NCBI GenBank assembly: GCA_037974335.1
Contig: CM075729.1
Span: 99,802,932 to 99,866,931 of the forward strand
Direction of reading: 5' to 3'
Origin: Prionace glauca
Taxonomy: Eukaryota > Chordata > Chondrichthyes > Carcharhiniformes > Carcharhinidae
DNA: 64,000 nt
Under the pieces are notes generated by a model, which was given only the letters and a program-made list of their open reading frames with translations, was not told where the DNA came from and made no database searches. Made by a program: the position numbers and the translations under genes. Shown piece after piece: positions 42,826-53,384 of the stretch (positions within the stretch are counted from its first letter, which is position 1; each line of letters begins with the position of its first letter).

Positions 42826-43060
42826 GTAACCCGTACATCTTTGGACTGTGGAAGGAAACCAGAGCACCTGAGGAAACCCACACAGACATGAGGAGAATGT
42901 GCAAACTATGCAGCATCACACTTACTCTGAGTAGGACTTAGGCTGAGGGTTTTGCTTCTGCTCACTTGCATGCTGGACGAGGACCTGGCTGTCAGGGACC
43001 ATTCGTGAGCATCTTCAGAGAATCATAGAAAAACTACAGCACAAATAGACCCTTCGGCCC
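42826..43060 (-). mobile_element. HE1-type SINE fragments, antisense
   Basis: 42826-42908 holds the body complement (GTAACCCGTACATCTTTGGA, GAGGAGAATGTGCAAACT). 43020-43060 holds the tail complement (ATCATAGAAAAACTACAGCA, GACCCTTCGGCCCAC). The 110 bases between them are unassigned. Confidence 0.75.
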
Positions 43061-43062
43061 AC

Positions 43063-43280
43063 ATAAGAACATAAGAAATAGGAGCAGGAGTAGGCCATCT
43101 AGCCCTTTGAGCCTGCCCCGCCATTCAATAAGATCATGGCTGATCTGTCGTCGCTCAGTTCCACATTCCCGCCCTCTCCCCATAACCCTTAATCCCCTCT
43201 CTTATCAAAAACATCAACCCGCGTCTTAAAAATATTTAGCGAGGTAGCCTCCACCACTTCAACGGGCAGAGAATTCTACC
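43063..43280 (-). mobile_element. CR1 subfamily B 3'-end fragment, antisense
   Basis: Tail complement CATAAGAACATAAGAAATAG through GCCATTCAATAAGATCATGG to CACTTCAACGGGCAGAGAAT. Ends abruptly where a subfamily A copy starts. Confidence 0.92.
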
Positions 43281-45500
43281 TACTCGGCTTATCTATCACC
43301 CTCAACCCTATTAAGTCCCATAAAGACCCTAACAAATTTGCCTCCACCACCACTGATGGCAGCTGATTCCACTCACCCACCACCCTCTGAGTGAAAAACT
43401 TACCCCTGACATCTCCTTTGTACCAACTCCCCAGCACCTTAAACCTGTATCCTCTTGTGGCAGCCATTTCAGCCCTGGGAAAAAGCCTCTGAGAGTCCAC
43501 TCGATCAATATCTCTCCACATCTTATACACCTCTATTAGGTCACCCCTCATCCTTCATCCCTCCAAGGAGAAAAGACCGAGCTCTCTCAGCCTGTCCTCA
43601 TAAGGCATGTCACCCAATCCAGGTAACATCCTTGTAAATCTCCTCTGCACTCTTTCAATGCACATCCTTTCTGTAATGAGGCGACCAGAACTGAGCACAG
43701 TACTCCAAGTGGGGTCTGACCAGGGTCCTATACAGCTGCAACATTATCTCCCGACTCCTAAACTCCATCCCTCGATTGATGAAGACCAGTACACCATACA
43801 CCTTCTTAACCACATCCTCTACCTGCGAAGCCGATTTGAGAGTCCTATGAACCCAGACCCCAAGATCCTTCTGATCTTCCACACTGCTAAGAGTCTTACC
43901 CATAATATTATATTCCTTCATCCCATTTGACCTGACAAAATGAACTACTACACATTTATCCGGGTTGAAGTCAATCTGCCACTTCTCCGCCCCGTCTTGC
44001 ATCCTATCTACGTCACGCTGCAACTTCTGACATCCCTCTGAACTATCCACAAAACCTCCGACCTTCGTGTCATCGGCAAACTTACCAACCCATCCCTCCA
44101 CTTCCTCATCCAGGTCATTTATAAAAATCACAAAGAGCAAGGGTCCCAGAACAGACCCCTGGGGCACTCTACTGGTGACTGACCTCCATTTTTCTGCAGA
44201 AAAAGACCCATCTTCAACCACTCTCTGCCTTCTGCAGGCAAGCCAGTTCTGGATCCACAAAGCAATGTCCCCTTGGATCCCATGCCCCCTCACTTTCTCA
44301 ATAAGCCTTGCATGGGGGACCTTATTGAATGCCTTGCTGAAGTCCATATAAACCACATCCACCGCTCTTCCTTCATCAATGTGTTTAGTCACATTTTCAA
44401 AAAACTCAACCAGACTCGTAAGACACGATGTGCATTTAACAAAGCCATGCTGACTACTTTTGATCATACTATACTTCTCTAAATGTTCATAAATCCTGTC
44501 TCTCAGGATCCTTTCCATCAACTTACCAATTACTAAGGTTAGACTCACTGGTCGGTAATTTCCTGAGCTATCCCTATTCCCTTTCTTGAAAATAGGAACC
44601 ACATCCACAACCCTCCAATCCTCCGGAACCTCTCCTGTCTCCATCGATGACGCAAAGATCATCACCAGAGGCTCTGCAATCTCTTCCCTCGCCTTCCACA
44701 GTAACCTGGGGTACATCCCATCCGGTCCCCGGCGACTTAACAGTCTTGATGCTATTCAAAAGCTCCAACACATCCTCTTTCTTAATGTCCACACGCTCAA
44801 GCTTTTCAGTCCGCTGCAAGCCTGCACTACAACCACCAAGATCTTTTTCCAACGTGAATGCTGAAGTAAAGTTGATTGACCAACTTTGCTATTTCTACCG
44901 GTTCTATACAAACTTTCCCACTGTCACATTTTATAGGTCCTATTCCTTCGCATCTCACCCTTTTACTCTTCACATATTTGTAGAATGCCTTAGGGTTTTC
45001 CTTAATCTTACCTGCCAAGGCCTTCTCATGACCCCTTCTGGCTCTCCTAATTTCCTTCTTAAGTTCCTTCCTACAAGCCGTATACTCCTCTAGATCCCTA
45101 ACAATACCTAGCTCCCTGAACCTTTTGTATGCTTTTCCTTTTTTTCATTAAATTCATTACAACTTTCGTGCACCATGGTTCCTGTAATCTACCATAACCT
45201 CCCTGTCTCATCGGAACATTGTTGTTCAGAGCTCTAGACAAACATTCCTTGAAAATCTGCCACCTTACTTCGATACATTTCCCTGAGAATATCTCCTTCC
45301 AATTTACATTCTGATTTCCTTCCTGATGGCTTCATATTTTCCCTTACTCCAGATTAACACTTTCCTAGCCTGCCTGATCCTATCCCTCTCCAGTGCTAGT
45401 GTAAAGGAGATAGTGTTATGATCACTATTCCCAAAATGCTCTCCCACTGAGAGATCTGACACCTGTCCAGGTTCATTACCCAATACCAGATCAAGTACAG
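43281..45500 (-). mobile_element. CR1 LINE subfamily A, antisense, 2.2 kb
   Basis: One of the longest copies here. From the high-coordinate end, the minus strand reads the end of the endonuclease (NEPGQVSDLSVGEHFGNSDHN near 45480-45410). Next is the linker (IKENPKAFYKYVKSKR) and a 353-aa open RT frame (44716-43655) with [61 protein letters not shown] and FADDTKVGG. After a frame break near 43655 the C-terminus follows (RGDLIEVYKMWRDI, FFTQRVVGEWNQLP). Several other shifts occur upstream of 44716. Confidence 0.92.
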
Positions 45501-46009
45501 CTTATCCACATCTTGACACACTCTTTGATGCCACAGGTCAGGCACACCACCACCAGTCTGTGCAGGTTCACATATGCCATGAATGTTGTTTTCCTGTGGG
45601 AACATAAGATGGATAGCAAGCATTAATACATTGCGGTGCATGGTGTGCAATGCGTGCCTGTGTCTCAGGCATTGTGCTGGCAGTTTTGGGGAAAGTAGTC
45701 ACCACTGAAGGGTGCTCATTGAGGGGTGAGGGGAAGGAGTTAGATTCTGTTTCTGGGGGAAAGGTAACTTGTTGCATGCCCTTCAGGTGTCTCAGCGTGG
45801 TTTGAGATCCATGCCAAGCATATGTGGGTTCCAAGTGGGATGCTCATTCACCCTTGGTGCTTACACAAGGTTATACATTTTTTTGCGGCGCTGCCTGGCA
45901 GAGAACGGTGTCAGTGCCCCGGCATTTACCGCTTCTGCCACCTCCTCCCACAATTCCGTTGTGGATGCATCCCTTGAGTTAGGGTCCTGGCCAGAAAAGA
46001 TCCACTCAT
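45501..46009 (-). pseudogene. Harbinger-type Myb/SANT-like DNA-binding protein remnant, antisense (part 1)
   Basis: The minus strand near 46030-45870 reads WIFSGQDPNSRDASTTELWE then EVAEAVNAGALTPFSARQRRKK. The WxxVAxAVNA pattern followed by a basic stretch is typical of Myb/SANT-like domains carried by Harbinger-type transposons. The preceding piece (FAEADQEHLLDAMEER) lies beyond the CR1 insertion at 46010-46327. The rest of the segment towards 45501 has no clear homology. Broken by shifts. Confidence 0.5.
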
Positions 46010-46327
46010 GCCTCATGCTATTTCCCCGGGTTGAAATGGTCGCTACGAGAGGACACAGATTTAAGGTGCGGGGAGGGAAGTACAGAGGTGATGTTAGGGG
46101 TAAGTTTTTCACTCAGAGGGTAGTGAGTGATTGGAATCGGCTGCCGTCGTCGGTGGTGGAGGCGAACTCGCTGGGGTCTTTTAAAAGACTTCTGGATGAG
46201 TATATGGGGTTTAATGGGATTGGGGGTTATAGATAGGTCTATAGATTGGTGGGGTTGATGCGATCAGCGCAACTCGAGGGCCGAAGGGCCTGTTTGTGCT
46301 GTAATGTTCTATGTTCTATGTTCTATG
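46010..46327 (+). mobile_element. CR1 LINE subfamily A, very short and young 3' end
   Basis: Starts at CTATTTCCCCGGGTTGAAAT and encodes MVATRGHRFKVRGGKYRGD, FFTQRVVSDWNRLPSSVVEA, LLDEYMGFNGIGGYR and stop, then the 3' end and GTTCTATGTTCTATGTTCTATG. Compared with 12987-13275 I count about four substitutions. Inserted in the Myb/SANT-like remnant. Confidence 0.95.
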
Positions 46328-46446
46328 CCTCTCCTCCATGGCATCTAGCAGGTGCTCCTGGTCAGCCTCTGCAAATCTGAGTGCTGATTTGCACACAGAC
46401 ATCTTTGTGACTTGATTGTCTGTCTGTGTGTCCATTCCTGCAGCTT
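46328..46446 (-). pseudogene. Harbinger-type Myb/SANT-like protein remnant, antisense (part 2)
   Basis: The minus strand reads MSVCKSALRFAEADQEHLLD and AMEERL before meeting the CR1 insertion. This is the start of the Myb/SANT-like domain (RFxEAxxExLxxxxEER pattern), so it is the N-terminal side of the fragment at 45501-46009. Confidence 0.5.
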
Positions 46447-48470
46447 ATAGAACATAGAACATTACAGCGCAGAACAGGCCCTTCGGCCCACAATGTTGCG
46501 CCAACCAGTTAAAAAAAAAACAATGACCCACTAACCTAAACCAATCCCTTTTCATCCATAAACCTGTCCACGGATCTCTTAAACGCCCCCAAACTAGGCG
46601 CATTTACAACTGCAGCAGGCAGGGCATTCCAATCCCTCACCACCCTCTGGGTGAAGCACCTACCCCTGACATCCGTCCTATAACTACCCCCCCTTAATTT
46701 AAAGCCATGCCCCCTCGTGCTAGCTTTCTCCATCCTAGGAAAAAGGCTATCACTGTCCACCCTATCTAAACCTCTAATCATCTTATATGTTTCAATAAGA
46801 TCCCCTCTTAGCCGCCTTCTTTCCAGCGAAAACAACCCCAAATCCCTCATAGGACCTCCCCTCCATACCAGGCAACATCCTGGAAAACTTCTCTGCACCC
46901 TCTCCAAAGCCTCCACATCCTTCTTGTAATGTGGGGACCAGAACTGCACACAAAACTCCAAGTGCGGTCGCACCAGAGTTGTGTACAGTTGCAACAAGAC
47001 GCTGCGACTCCTAAATTCAATCCCCCTACCAATAAACGCCAAGACACCATATGCCTTCTTAACAACCTTATCTACTTGATTCCCAACTTTCAGGGATCTA
47101 TGTACACATACACCTAGATCCCTCTGCTCATCCACACTATTCAAAGTCCTCCCGTTAGCCCTATACTCAACACATCTGTTATTCCTACCAAAGTGAATTA
47201 CCTCACACTTCTCCGCATTAAACTCCATCCGCCACCTCTCGGCCCAGCTCTGCAACCTGTCTAAGTCTTCCTGCAAACTATGACACCCTTCCCCACTATC
47301 TATCACACCTCCGACTTTGGTGTCATCAGCAAATTTACTAATCCACCCAACTATACCCTCATCCAGATCATTAATAAAAATTACAAACAGCAGTGGCCCC
47401 AAAACAGATCCCTGAGGCACACCACTCATAACCGAACTCCATGATGAATATTTACCATCAACCACCACCCTCTGTCTCCTGTCCGCTAGCCAATTCCTGA
47501 TCCAATTCCCTAGATCACCCCCAATCCCATACATCTGCATTTTCTGCAGAAGCCTACCATGGTGAACCTTATCAAATGCCTTACTAAAATCCATATACAC
47601 CACGTCCACTGCCTTACCCCCATCCACCTCTTTGGTCACTTTCTCAAAAAACTCAATAAGGTTAGTAAGGCACGACCTACCCGCCACAAAACCATGCTGA
47701 CTATCTCCAATCAATTCATTACTCTCCAAATAACTTTAAATCCTATCCCTAATAATTTTTTCTAAAACCTTGCCCACAACAGAAGTGAGACTCACCGGTC
47801 TATAATTCCCGGGGAAGTCTCTGTTCCCCTTCTTAAACAATGGGACAACATTCGCTAACCTCCAATCTTCCGGTACTATACCAAAGGCCAACGACGACCT
47901 GAAGATCAGAGCCAGAGGCTCTGCAATCACTTCTCTTGCCTCTCAGAGAATCCTGGGGTAAATCCCATCCGGACCAGGGGACTTATCTATTTTCAGACCC
48001 TCCAGAATATCCAGCACATCCTCCTTATCAACTGCAACACTGTCAATTCTACTCTCCTGCAATCTAGTGTCCTCCTCAGCTATATCCATATCCCCCTGCG
48101 TGAACACCGAAGAGAGATATTGGTTCAACGCCTCTCCAATCTCCTCCGGTTCCACACATAACTTCCCTGCTGTCTATAACTGGCCCTAATCTTGCCCTAA
48201 CCAACCTTCTGTTCTTGACATACCTATAGAACGTCTTAGGATTCTCATTAATCCTATCAGTCAAAGTCTTCTCATGTCCTCTTTTAGCCTTTCTTAGCTC
48301 ACACTTCAATTCCCTCCTAGCCAATCTAAAGCTTTCTAGTGCACTACCCGAGCCCACAAGTCTCATCCGAACATAAGCCTCCTTTTTCTTTTTAACCAAC
48401 GAATCAACTTTTTTGGTGCACCACGGTTCCCTAGCCCTACCAATTCCTCCTTGCAGCCCTACCAATTCCA
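46447..48470 (-). mobile_element. CR1 LINE subfamily C, antisense, 2 kb with near-complete RT
   Basis: The tail complement is at 46447 (ATAGAACATAGAACATTACA). Reading the minus strand from 48470: REPWCTKKVDSLVKKKKEAY and NENPKTFYRYVKNRR (linker), EEIGEALNQYLSSVFTQGD, LKIDKSPGPDGIYPRIL, EDWRLANVVPLFKKGNRD, NYRPVSLTSVVGKVLEK, then the 397-aa frame below. Only a few frame breaks separate these parts. The endonuclease is lost by 5' truncation. Confidence 0.94.
46536..47729 (-). CDS. CR1 reverse-transcriptase fragment, 397-aa open frame
   Basis: Contains SQHGFVAGRSCLTNLIEFF (10-28), YMDFSKAFDKV (45-55) with the first catalytic aspartate, [14 protein letters not shown] (102-115), FADD (133-136) and the full CR1 C-terminus to the natural stop. 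The RT fingers lie in neighbouring frames upstream. A short stretch near residue 280 ([16 protein letters not shown]) is out of register with other copies and regains it soon after. LINE-derived; no sign of host use. Confidence 0.7.
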   Translation of the reverse strand: MESNELIGDSQHGFVAGRSCLTNLIEFFEKVTKEVDGGKAVDVVYMDFSKAFDKVHHGRLLQKMQMYGIGGDLGNWIRNWLADRRQRVVVDGKYSSWSSVMSGVPQGSVLGPLLFVIFINDLDEGIVGWISKFADDTKVGGVIDSGEGCHSLQEDLDRLQSWAERWRMEFNAEKCEVIHFGRNNRCVEYRANGRTLNSVDEQRDLGVCVHRSLKVGNQVDKVVKKAYGVLAFIGRGIEFRSRSVLLQLYTTLVRPHLEFCVQFWSPHYKKDVEALERVQRSFPGCCLVWRGGPMRDLGLFSLERRRLRGDLIETYKMIRGLDRVDSDSLFPRMEKASTRGHGFKLRGGSYRTDVRGRCFTQRVVRDWNALPAAVVNAPSLGAFKRSVDRFMDEKGLV

Positions 48471-48829
48471 ATTATGTACAGCTTTGGCATATCAGGAGGG
48501 TGCAGGTGCAGTGAGTGTGGTCAGTCAAGGGCCTGTTAACAACAAATCCTTGTGAGAAATTTTGAAGGCTGCTTTCAGTTGAGTGTCCTGCATCCCTCGG
48601 GGTGCTGATTGGCTGCCATTCAATAGACTGCCATGTCTGGAGGGGGTGCGATATTCAGGGCAACTAATTGATAACCAGTTGTGTCGAGGGGCGGGGATGT
48701 GGGGGTAGGGGAGGGTTCAATATTCAAGGCTTCCCTTCAAGAGAAGGAATGCTTGCGCTGGGATTGTGCATTTTAGCACAACGCACATTCTCTATAGGGC
48801 AACAGTGAGGTCAGTATGTTGGAGGGAGG

Positions 48830-49165
48830 GGGGTACCTGCATTATCCGGATCCATGGGGGCATGGGGTAAGCAGGCAGCCATGTCTGTGTGTGGGGGGAG
48901 AGGGGAGGAGTCAGCAATGTCTGTGTGGGGGGTTGTGGGGGCCAGTGATGTCTGTGTGGGGGAGGAGGGTCGATTATGTCTGTGAGAGGTTGAAGGGCAG
49001 TGCTCTGGATGCTGGAAGGTCTTGTCAATGATCTCCCAGCAATGTGAGCATGTGCAGGTGCCAATTTCAGGCTCTTTGGTGTGAATAGCACCGCCGCCCC
49101 CCCCACAGACCACCTCCCCCACCTACACCCCCCCCCCCCCACCCCAACCCACACACACCCCCTCT
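48830..49165 (+). repeat. G-rich short tandem units and C-rich run
   Basis: Three or four imperfect units of the form CAGCAATGTCTGTGTGGGGG occur between about 48878 and 48985, followed at 49090-49150 by C-rich simple sequence. 48471-48829 before it is unassigned and might belong to the same DNA-transposon remnant as 45501-46446; I cannot support that further. Confidence 0.5.
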
Positions 49166-49311
49166 CTCCGAGGTTTTTAATGATATTCACGTGTGATCTC
49201 TGCATTGCACAGAGTGGGGAGATTCGGATCTGACGTTGCAGTGAAAAATGTTTTCTCACCAATTCAGCACTTCTGGCAGATTCACCCCCAGACTGAGAGA
49301 CTGGGTGGGGG

Positions 49312-49475
49312 GTGGGGGAGAAGCCCCAGAGTGAGGGACTGAGGGGAGAGAGGCCCCAGAGTGAGGGACTGAGGAGAGACAGGCCCCAAAGTGAGGGACT
49401 GAGGGGAGAGAGGCAATGGAGCGAGGGACTGAGGGGAGAGAGGCCCCAGAGTGAGGGACTGAGGGGAGAGCGGGA
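49312..49475 (-). repeat. 30-bp minisatellite, block 2 (reverse orientation)
   Basis: About five units of GAGGGACTGAGGGGAGAGAG followed by GCCCCAGAGT, the complement of the unit at 27236-30035. It runs directly into a CR1 copy at about 49500. Confidence 0.9.
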
Positions 49476-49499
49476 GAGGGTTGTTGTAGTGGATTTCTT

Positions 49500-50680
49500 T
49501 CACACTGGAGCAGTGTTCCTCAGGGTTCGGTGCTGGGTCCACTGTTATTTGTCATTTATATTAATGATTTGGATAAGAATATAGGGGGCATGAATAGTAA
49601 GTTTGCAGTTGACACCAAGATTGGAGATATAGTGGACAGTGAAGAAGATTATCTAAGATTACAACCGGATCTTGATCAATTGGATCAGTGGGCTGACAAA
49701 TGGCAGATGGAGTTTAATTTAAATAAATGCGAAGTGATACACTTTGGTCAATCTAACCAGGACAGGACTTATTCAGTTAATGGTAGGATGTTGGGGAGAG
49801 TTACAGAACAAAGAGATGCAGGGGTATAGGTTCATAGCTCCTTGAAAGTGGAGTCACAGGTGAACACAGTGGTGAAGAAGGCATTCGGCATGGTTGGTTT
49901 CATCGGTCAGAACATTGAATAAAGGAGTTGGGATGTCTTGTTGAAGACATTAGTAAGGCCACACTGTGTACAGTTCTGGTCACCCTATTATACAAAGAAT
50001 ATTATTCAACTGGAAAGAGTGCAGAAAAGATTTGCTAGGTTGCCACTGGGACTTGATGGTTTGAGTTATAAGGAGAGACTGGATAGACTGGGACTTTTTC
50101 CTCTGGAACATAGAACATTACAGCGCAGAACAGGCCCTTCGGCCCACGATGTTGCGCCGACCAGTTCAAAAGCAATGACCCTCTAACCTAAACCAATCCC
50201 TTTTCATCCATAAACCTATCCACAGATCTCTTAAATGCCCCCAAACTCGGCACATTTACAACTGCAGCAGGCAGGGCATTCCAGTCCCTCACCACCCTCT
50301 GGGTAAAGAACCTACCTCTGACATGGGAGACTTAGGTGTGATCTTATAGAGGTCTATAAAATAATGAGGGGCATAGATCAGCTTGATAATCAATATCTTT
50401 TCCCAAAGGTAGGGGAGTCTAAAATTAGAGGGCATAGGTTTAAGGTGAGAGGAGAGAGATACAAAAGTGTTTAGAGGTTCAATTTTTTTCACACTGAGGG
50501 TGGTGAGTGTCTGGAAAAAGCTGCCAGAGATAGCAGTAGAGACAGGTACAATTTTGTATTTTAAAAAGCATTTAGACATTTACAGGGGTCAGATGGCTAT
50601 AGAGGGATAGGGTCGAAACGCGGGCAATTGGGATTAGTTTAGGGGTTAAGAGAAAGGGGCGGCATGGACAAGTTGGACCA
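49500..50680 (+). mobile_element. CR1 LINE subfamily E, interrupted
   Basis: Reads (with a start in [20 protein letters not shown]) NSKFAVDTKIGDIVDSEEDY, where the FADD core is altered to FAVD. It continues QWADKWQMEFNLNKCEVIHF, KTLVRPHCVQFWSPYYTKNI and LSYKERLDRLGLFPLE. A subfamily C fragment interrupts at 50107-50321. The C-terminus follows (LIEVYKIMRGID-like, FFTLRVVSVWKKLP-like), ending near ACCAAAAGGCTTGTTTCAAT. Lies between two blocks of minisatellite. Confidence 0.88.
50107..50321 (-). mobile_element. CR1 subfamily C 3'-end fragment, antisense
   Basis: Tail complement AACATAGAACATTACAGCGC, GGCCCTTCGGCCCACGATGT, through AACTGCAGCAGGCAGGGCAT to AAGAACCTACCTCTGACAT. Inserted in the subfamily E copy, which resumes at GGGAGACTTAGGTGTGATCT. 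Confidence 0.93.
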
Positions 50681-50714
50681 AAAGGCTTGTTTCAATGCTG
50701 GACACCTCTATGAC

Positions 50715-51575
50715 TCTATGGCACATATTGAGGGACTGGGGTAGAGAGAGGAGACAGACTGAGGGACTGGGAAAGTTTGAAGACACAGATTGAGGAACTG
50801 AAGTCAGAGAGTGGACACAGACTGAGGGACTGAGGGGAGGGAAAACATAGAGTGAGGGTCTGAGGGGAAAGAGGACCTGAGTGAGGGACTGAGCACCAGA
50901 GTGAGAGACTGAGGGGAGAGAGATGACTGATAGGGGAAGGGGACGCAGAGTGATGGACTGAGGGAAGGAAGACTCAGAATGATGGGACTGAGCGGAGAGT
51001 GGACACAGAGTGAGGGACTGAGAGGAGAGAGGGCATAGAGTGATGGACTGAGGGGTCAGAGGACCCAGAGTGAGGGACTGAGGGGAGAGAGGACCCAGAG
51101 TGAGGGACTGAGGGGAGCGCATGGATTTATGGACTGAGGAGAGAATAAGGCAGTAAAGGGAGAGTGGACAAGGAGTGAGGGACTAAGGAGAGAGAGAGGA
51201 CACAGAGTGATGGACTGAGGGGAGAGAGGACCCAGATTGATGGACTGAGGAGAGTTAGAGGACACGGTTTGATGGACTAGGGGAGGGTGGACAAAGAATG
51301 ATGGACTGGGGAAGAGAAGGCAGAGAGTGAAGGCACTCAGAGTGAGGGACTAAGGGGAAAGAGAACCCAGACTGAGGGACTGAGCGGAGAGAGGACACAG
51401 AGTGAGGGACTGAGCAGAGAGAGGGTACGGACTGAGGGACTGAGGGGAGAAAGGATACAGAGTGAGCGACCGAGGGGAGAGAGAGGACAGAAAATGAGGG
51501 ATGGGAGAAGAGCCCAGATTGAGGGACTGAGGGGAAAGTGGATTCAGAATGAAGGACTGAGGGGTGAGATCTCTC
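50715..51575 (-). repeat. 30-bp minisatellite, block 3 (reverse orientation)
   Basis: About 28 imperfect units of GAGGGACTGAGGGGAGAGAG with GACACAGAGT. Units vary in length and in the last 10 bases. It continues block 2 on the far side of the CR1 insertion. Open frames in it are repeat artefacts. Confidence 0.92.
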
Positions 51576-51654
51576 AGTGGTTTCTTTGCTTTGTCAGAGT
51601 GCAGAGTGCAGAATTTATTTACATTTTGACCGTGTCACTCACTGCTCCCACTCT

Positions 51655-51860
51655 CTGATCCAGCTGTATTCTAATCAGTATTCTGTAAACTGTGTGCCTT
51701 TATATGCCCTGTTTGTGATCAGAACTCCCACTCACCTGACGAAGGGGCTAATCCCGAAAGCTCATTGCGTTTACTACCAAATAAACCTGTTGGACTCTAA
51801 CCTGGTGTTGTGAGACTTCTTACTGTGTTTACCCCAGTCCAATGCCGGCATCTCCACATC
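51655..51860 (+). mobile_element. Penelope-like element 3' end
   Basis: GTATTCTAATCAGTATTCTG, TTTATATGCCCTGTTTGTGA, CTGACGA (51736-51742), hairpin GGG...CCC, GAAA (51756-51759), AAATAAACCTGTTGGACTCT, AACCTGGTGTTGTGAGACTT and the terminal GCCGGCATCTCCACATC. 51861-52140 following it is unassigned. Confidence 0.7.
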
Positions 51861-52139
51861 CAGCTGGAATTCCCCGGGCTGTTATTTTGCTCTCTGCCCC
51901 TCCCTTGTGTTGTCTCAGTCGGAAAGTCCCTCATTTTGAAGCTGTCGATCAAGCCTGTTTCTATTTTGTCGTTAACGTCACCCAGATCCCTCACAAACTG
52001 GGATTGAAACCTTCTTACAGTTTATTATGCAGAAATACAGCGACAGAGAGCAGTGACGCTACACTGCCCAGTAAGAGCAGAGTGTCAGTGTGGTTAGCAC
52101 CAAAATGTGGCACAACCCTCCCTCACATTGACTCTCTGT

Positions 52140-52480
52140 AAGAGTGTCTGCCTCTCAGTGTGTCCCTCTCCTCAGGATCTCTTCCCTTCACAGTGACTCC
52201 CCCTCCCTCAGAGTGTCTCTCTCTCCCTCAGAGTATCTACCGTCTCAGTGTGCCCCCCCCATCAGAATGACACCCCTCAGTTCCCCCCTCAGAGCACCTC
52301 GTCCTCAGAGTATTTCCCCCTCCCTCAGTCCCCTTTATAGTGTTTCCCCCCTCAGAGCATCTTCCCCCCCACTCAGTATCTCACCCCTCAGAACGTTTCC
52401 CCATCATAATTTCCCCCCGAGTGTCTCCCCACACCTCCGAGTGTCTCCCCCCTCAGAGAACCTCCACCCCTCAGGTTGTA
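52140..52480 (+). repeat. Degenerate pyrimidine-rich tandem repeat
   Basis: Irregular units around CCCTCAGAGTGTCTCCC (17-20 bp) with many length variants, for example at 52205-52245, 52290-52360 and 52420-52460. Not the 30-bp minisatellite unit, though similarly C/T-rich. Confidence 0.7.
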
Positions 52481-52482
52481 TT

Positions 52483-52678
52483 TACCTGCTAATAAGGGTC
52501 AATTTAGCATGGCGAATCAAACTAACCCTAACATCTTTGGACTGTGGCAGGAAACCGGAGCACCTGGAGGAAACATGGGGAGAATGTGCATCCTCCACAC
52601 AGACAGTGACCAAGGCTGGGATTGAACTTGCGTCCCTGGTGCTGTGAAGCAGCATTGCTAACCACTGTTGAAGTGTTA
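52483..52678 (-). mobile_element. HE1-type SINE, antisense, tail missing
   Basis: Complement of the body (TTTAGCATGGCGAATCAAAC, ACATCTTTGGACTGTGGCAG, GGGAGAATGTGCATCCTCCA) to the head complement GAAGCAGCATTGCTAACCAC. Confidence 0.88.
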
Positions 52679-52681
52679 ATA

Positions 52682-52965
52682 ATGTTAACAAGGAATTGAT
52701 CAGATAGATGTGGAGAAACTATTTTCACACAAAAGGGTTACAGAAATCTGTAACTCCCTCGGGAGACTGGGGAATTTGGAACAATAGAAGGTTTTCAGAC
52801 TGAGATGAATTGATTGCTTTTGGGGTTGGGGTACGAGGGGTTAGGGAGCAAAAGGAGGGTAAATGGAAATGAGATACAGATCAGTCAGGGTCTGGTTGAA
52901 TAGTGTAGCAGGGCCCAAGGGGCTGGATGGGAATAGCTCATCATGTAGGGGTAATATATTAGATA
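52682..52965 (+). mobile_element. Old CR1 3' fragment
   Basis: GATGTGGAGAAACTATTTTC, TACAGAAATCTGTAACTCCC and GGGCCCAAGGGGCTGGATGG correspond to the RFFTxRVxxxWNSLP region and 3' end of CR1, heavily diverged. Confidence 0.65.
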
Positions 52966-52977
52966 TAATATATAATT

Positions 52978-53272
52978 TAGATGGGGTAGTTGTATTGTCG
53001 CTGGATGAGTGATCCAGAGACCCAGGATAATGCTCTGGGGACCCAGGTTTGAATCCCATCATTGCAGACGGTAAAATTTGAATTTAATAATAAAATCCAG
53101 AAGTTCCGTGACCATGAAAACATTGTCGATTGTTGTAAAAACACATCCGGTTCACTAATGTCCTTTAGAGAAGGAAATCTGCCGTCCTTACCTAGTCTGG
53201 CCTATATGTGACTCCAGGTCCACAGCAATGTGGTTGACTCTTAAATGTCATGGACAGAGGGTAGTTAGAGCC
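52978..53272 (+). mobile_element. tRNA-derived SINE (second sense family)
   Basis: Head TGTCGCTGGATGAGTGATCC with B-box-like GGTTTGAATCCC, middle GTTGTAAAAACACATCCGGT and AATCTGCCGTCCTTACCTAG, 3' part GTCCACAGCAATGTGGTTGA. Same family as 18936-20325, here uninterrupted. Confidence 0.85.
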
Positions 53273-53296
53273 CAGCCAGTGACACTCACATCTTTT

Positions 53297-53352
53297 AAAT
53301 CATAGAATCATAGAACCCTACAGTGCAGAAAGAGGCCCTTTGGCCCATGAAT
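53297..53352 (-). mobile_element. HE1/CR1-type tail fragment, antisense
   Basis: AATCATAGAATCATAGAACC then CTACAGTGCAGAAAGAGGCC and CTTTGGCCCATGA: the shared HE1 3' end in complement. Confidence 0.8.
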
Positions 53353-53384
53353 ACAGAAAAAGCGAACAGGAAACAGAGTGGGAT

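Noticed and set aside
48792-49262. 156-aa proline- and histidine-rich frame
   Set aside because: It is the complement of G-rich and C-rich simple repeats, with low complexity throughout.
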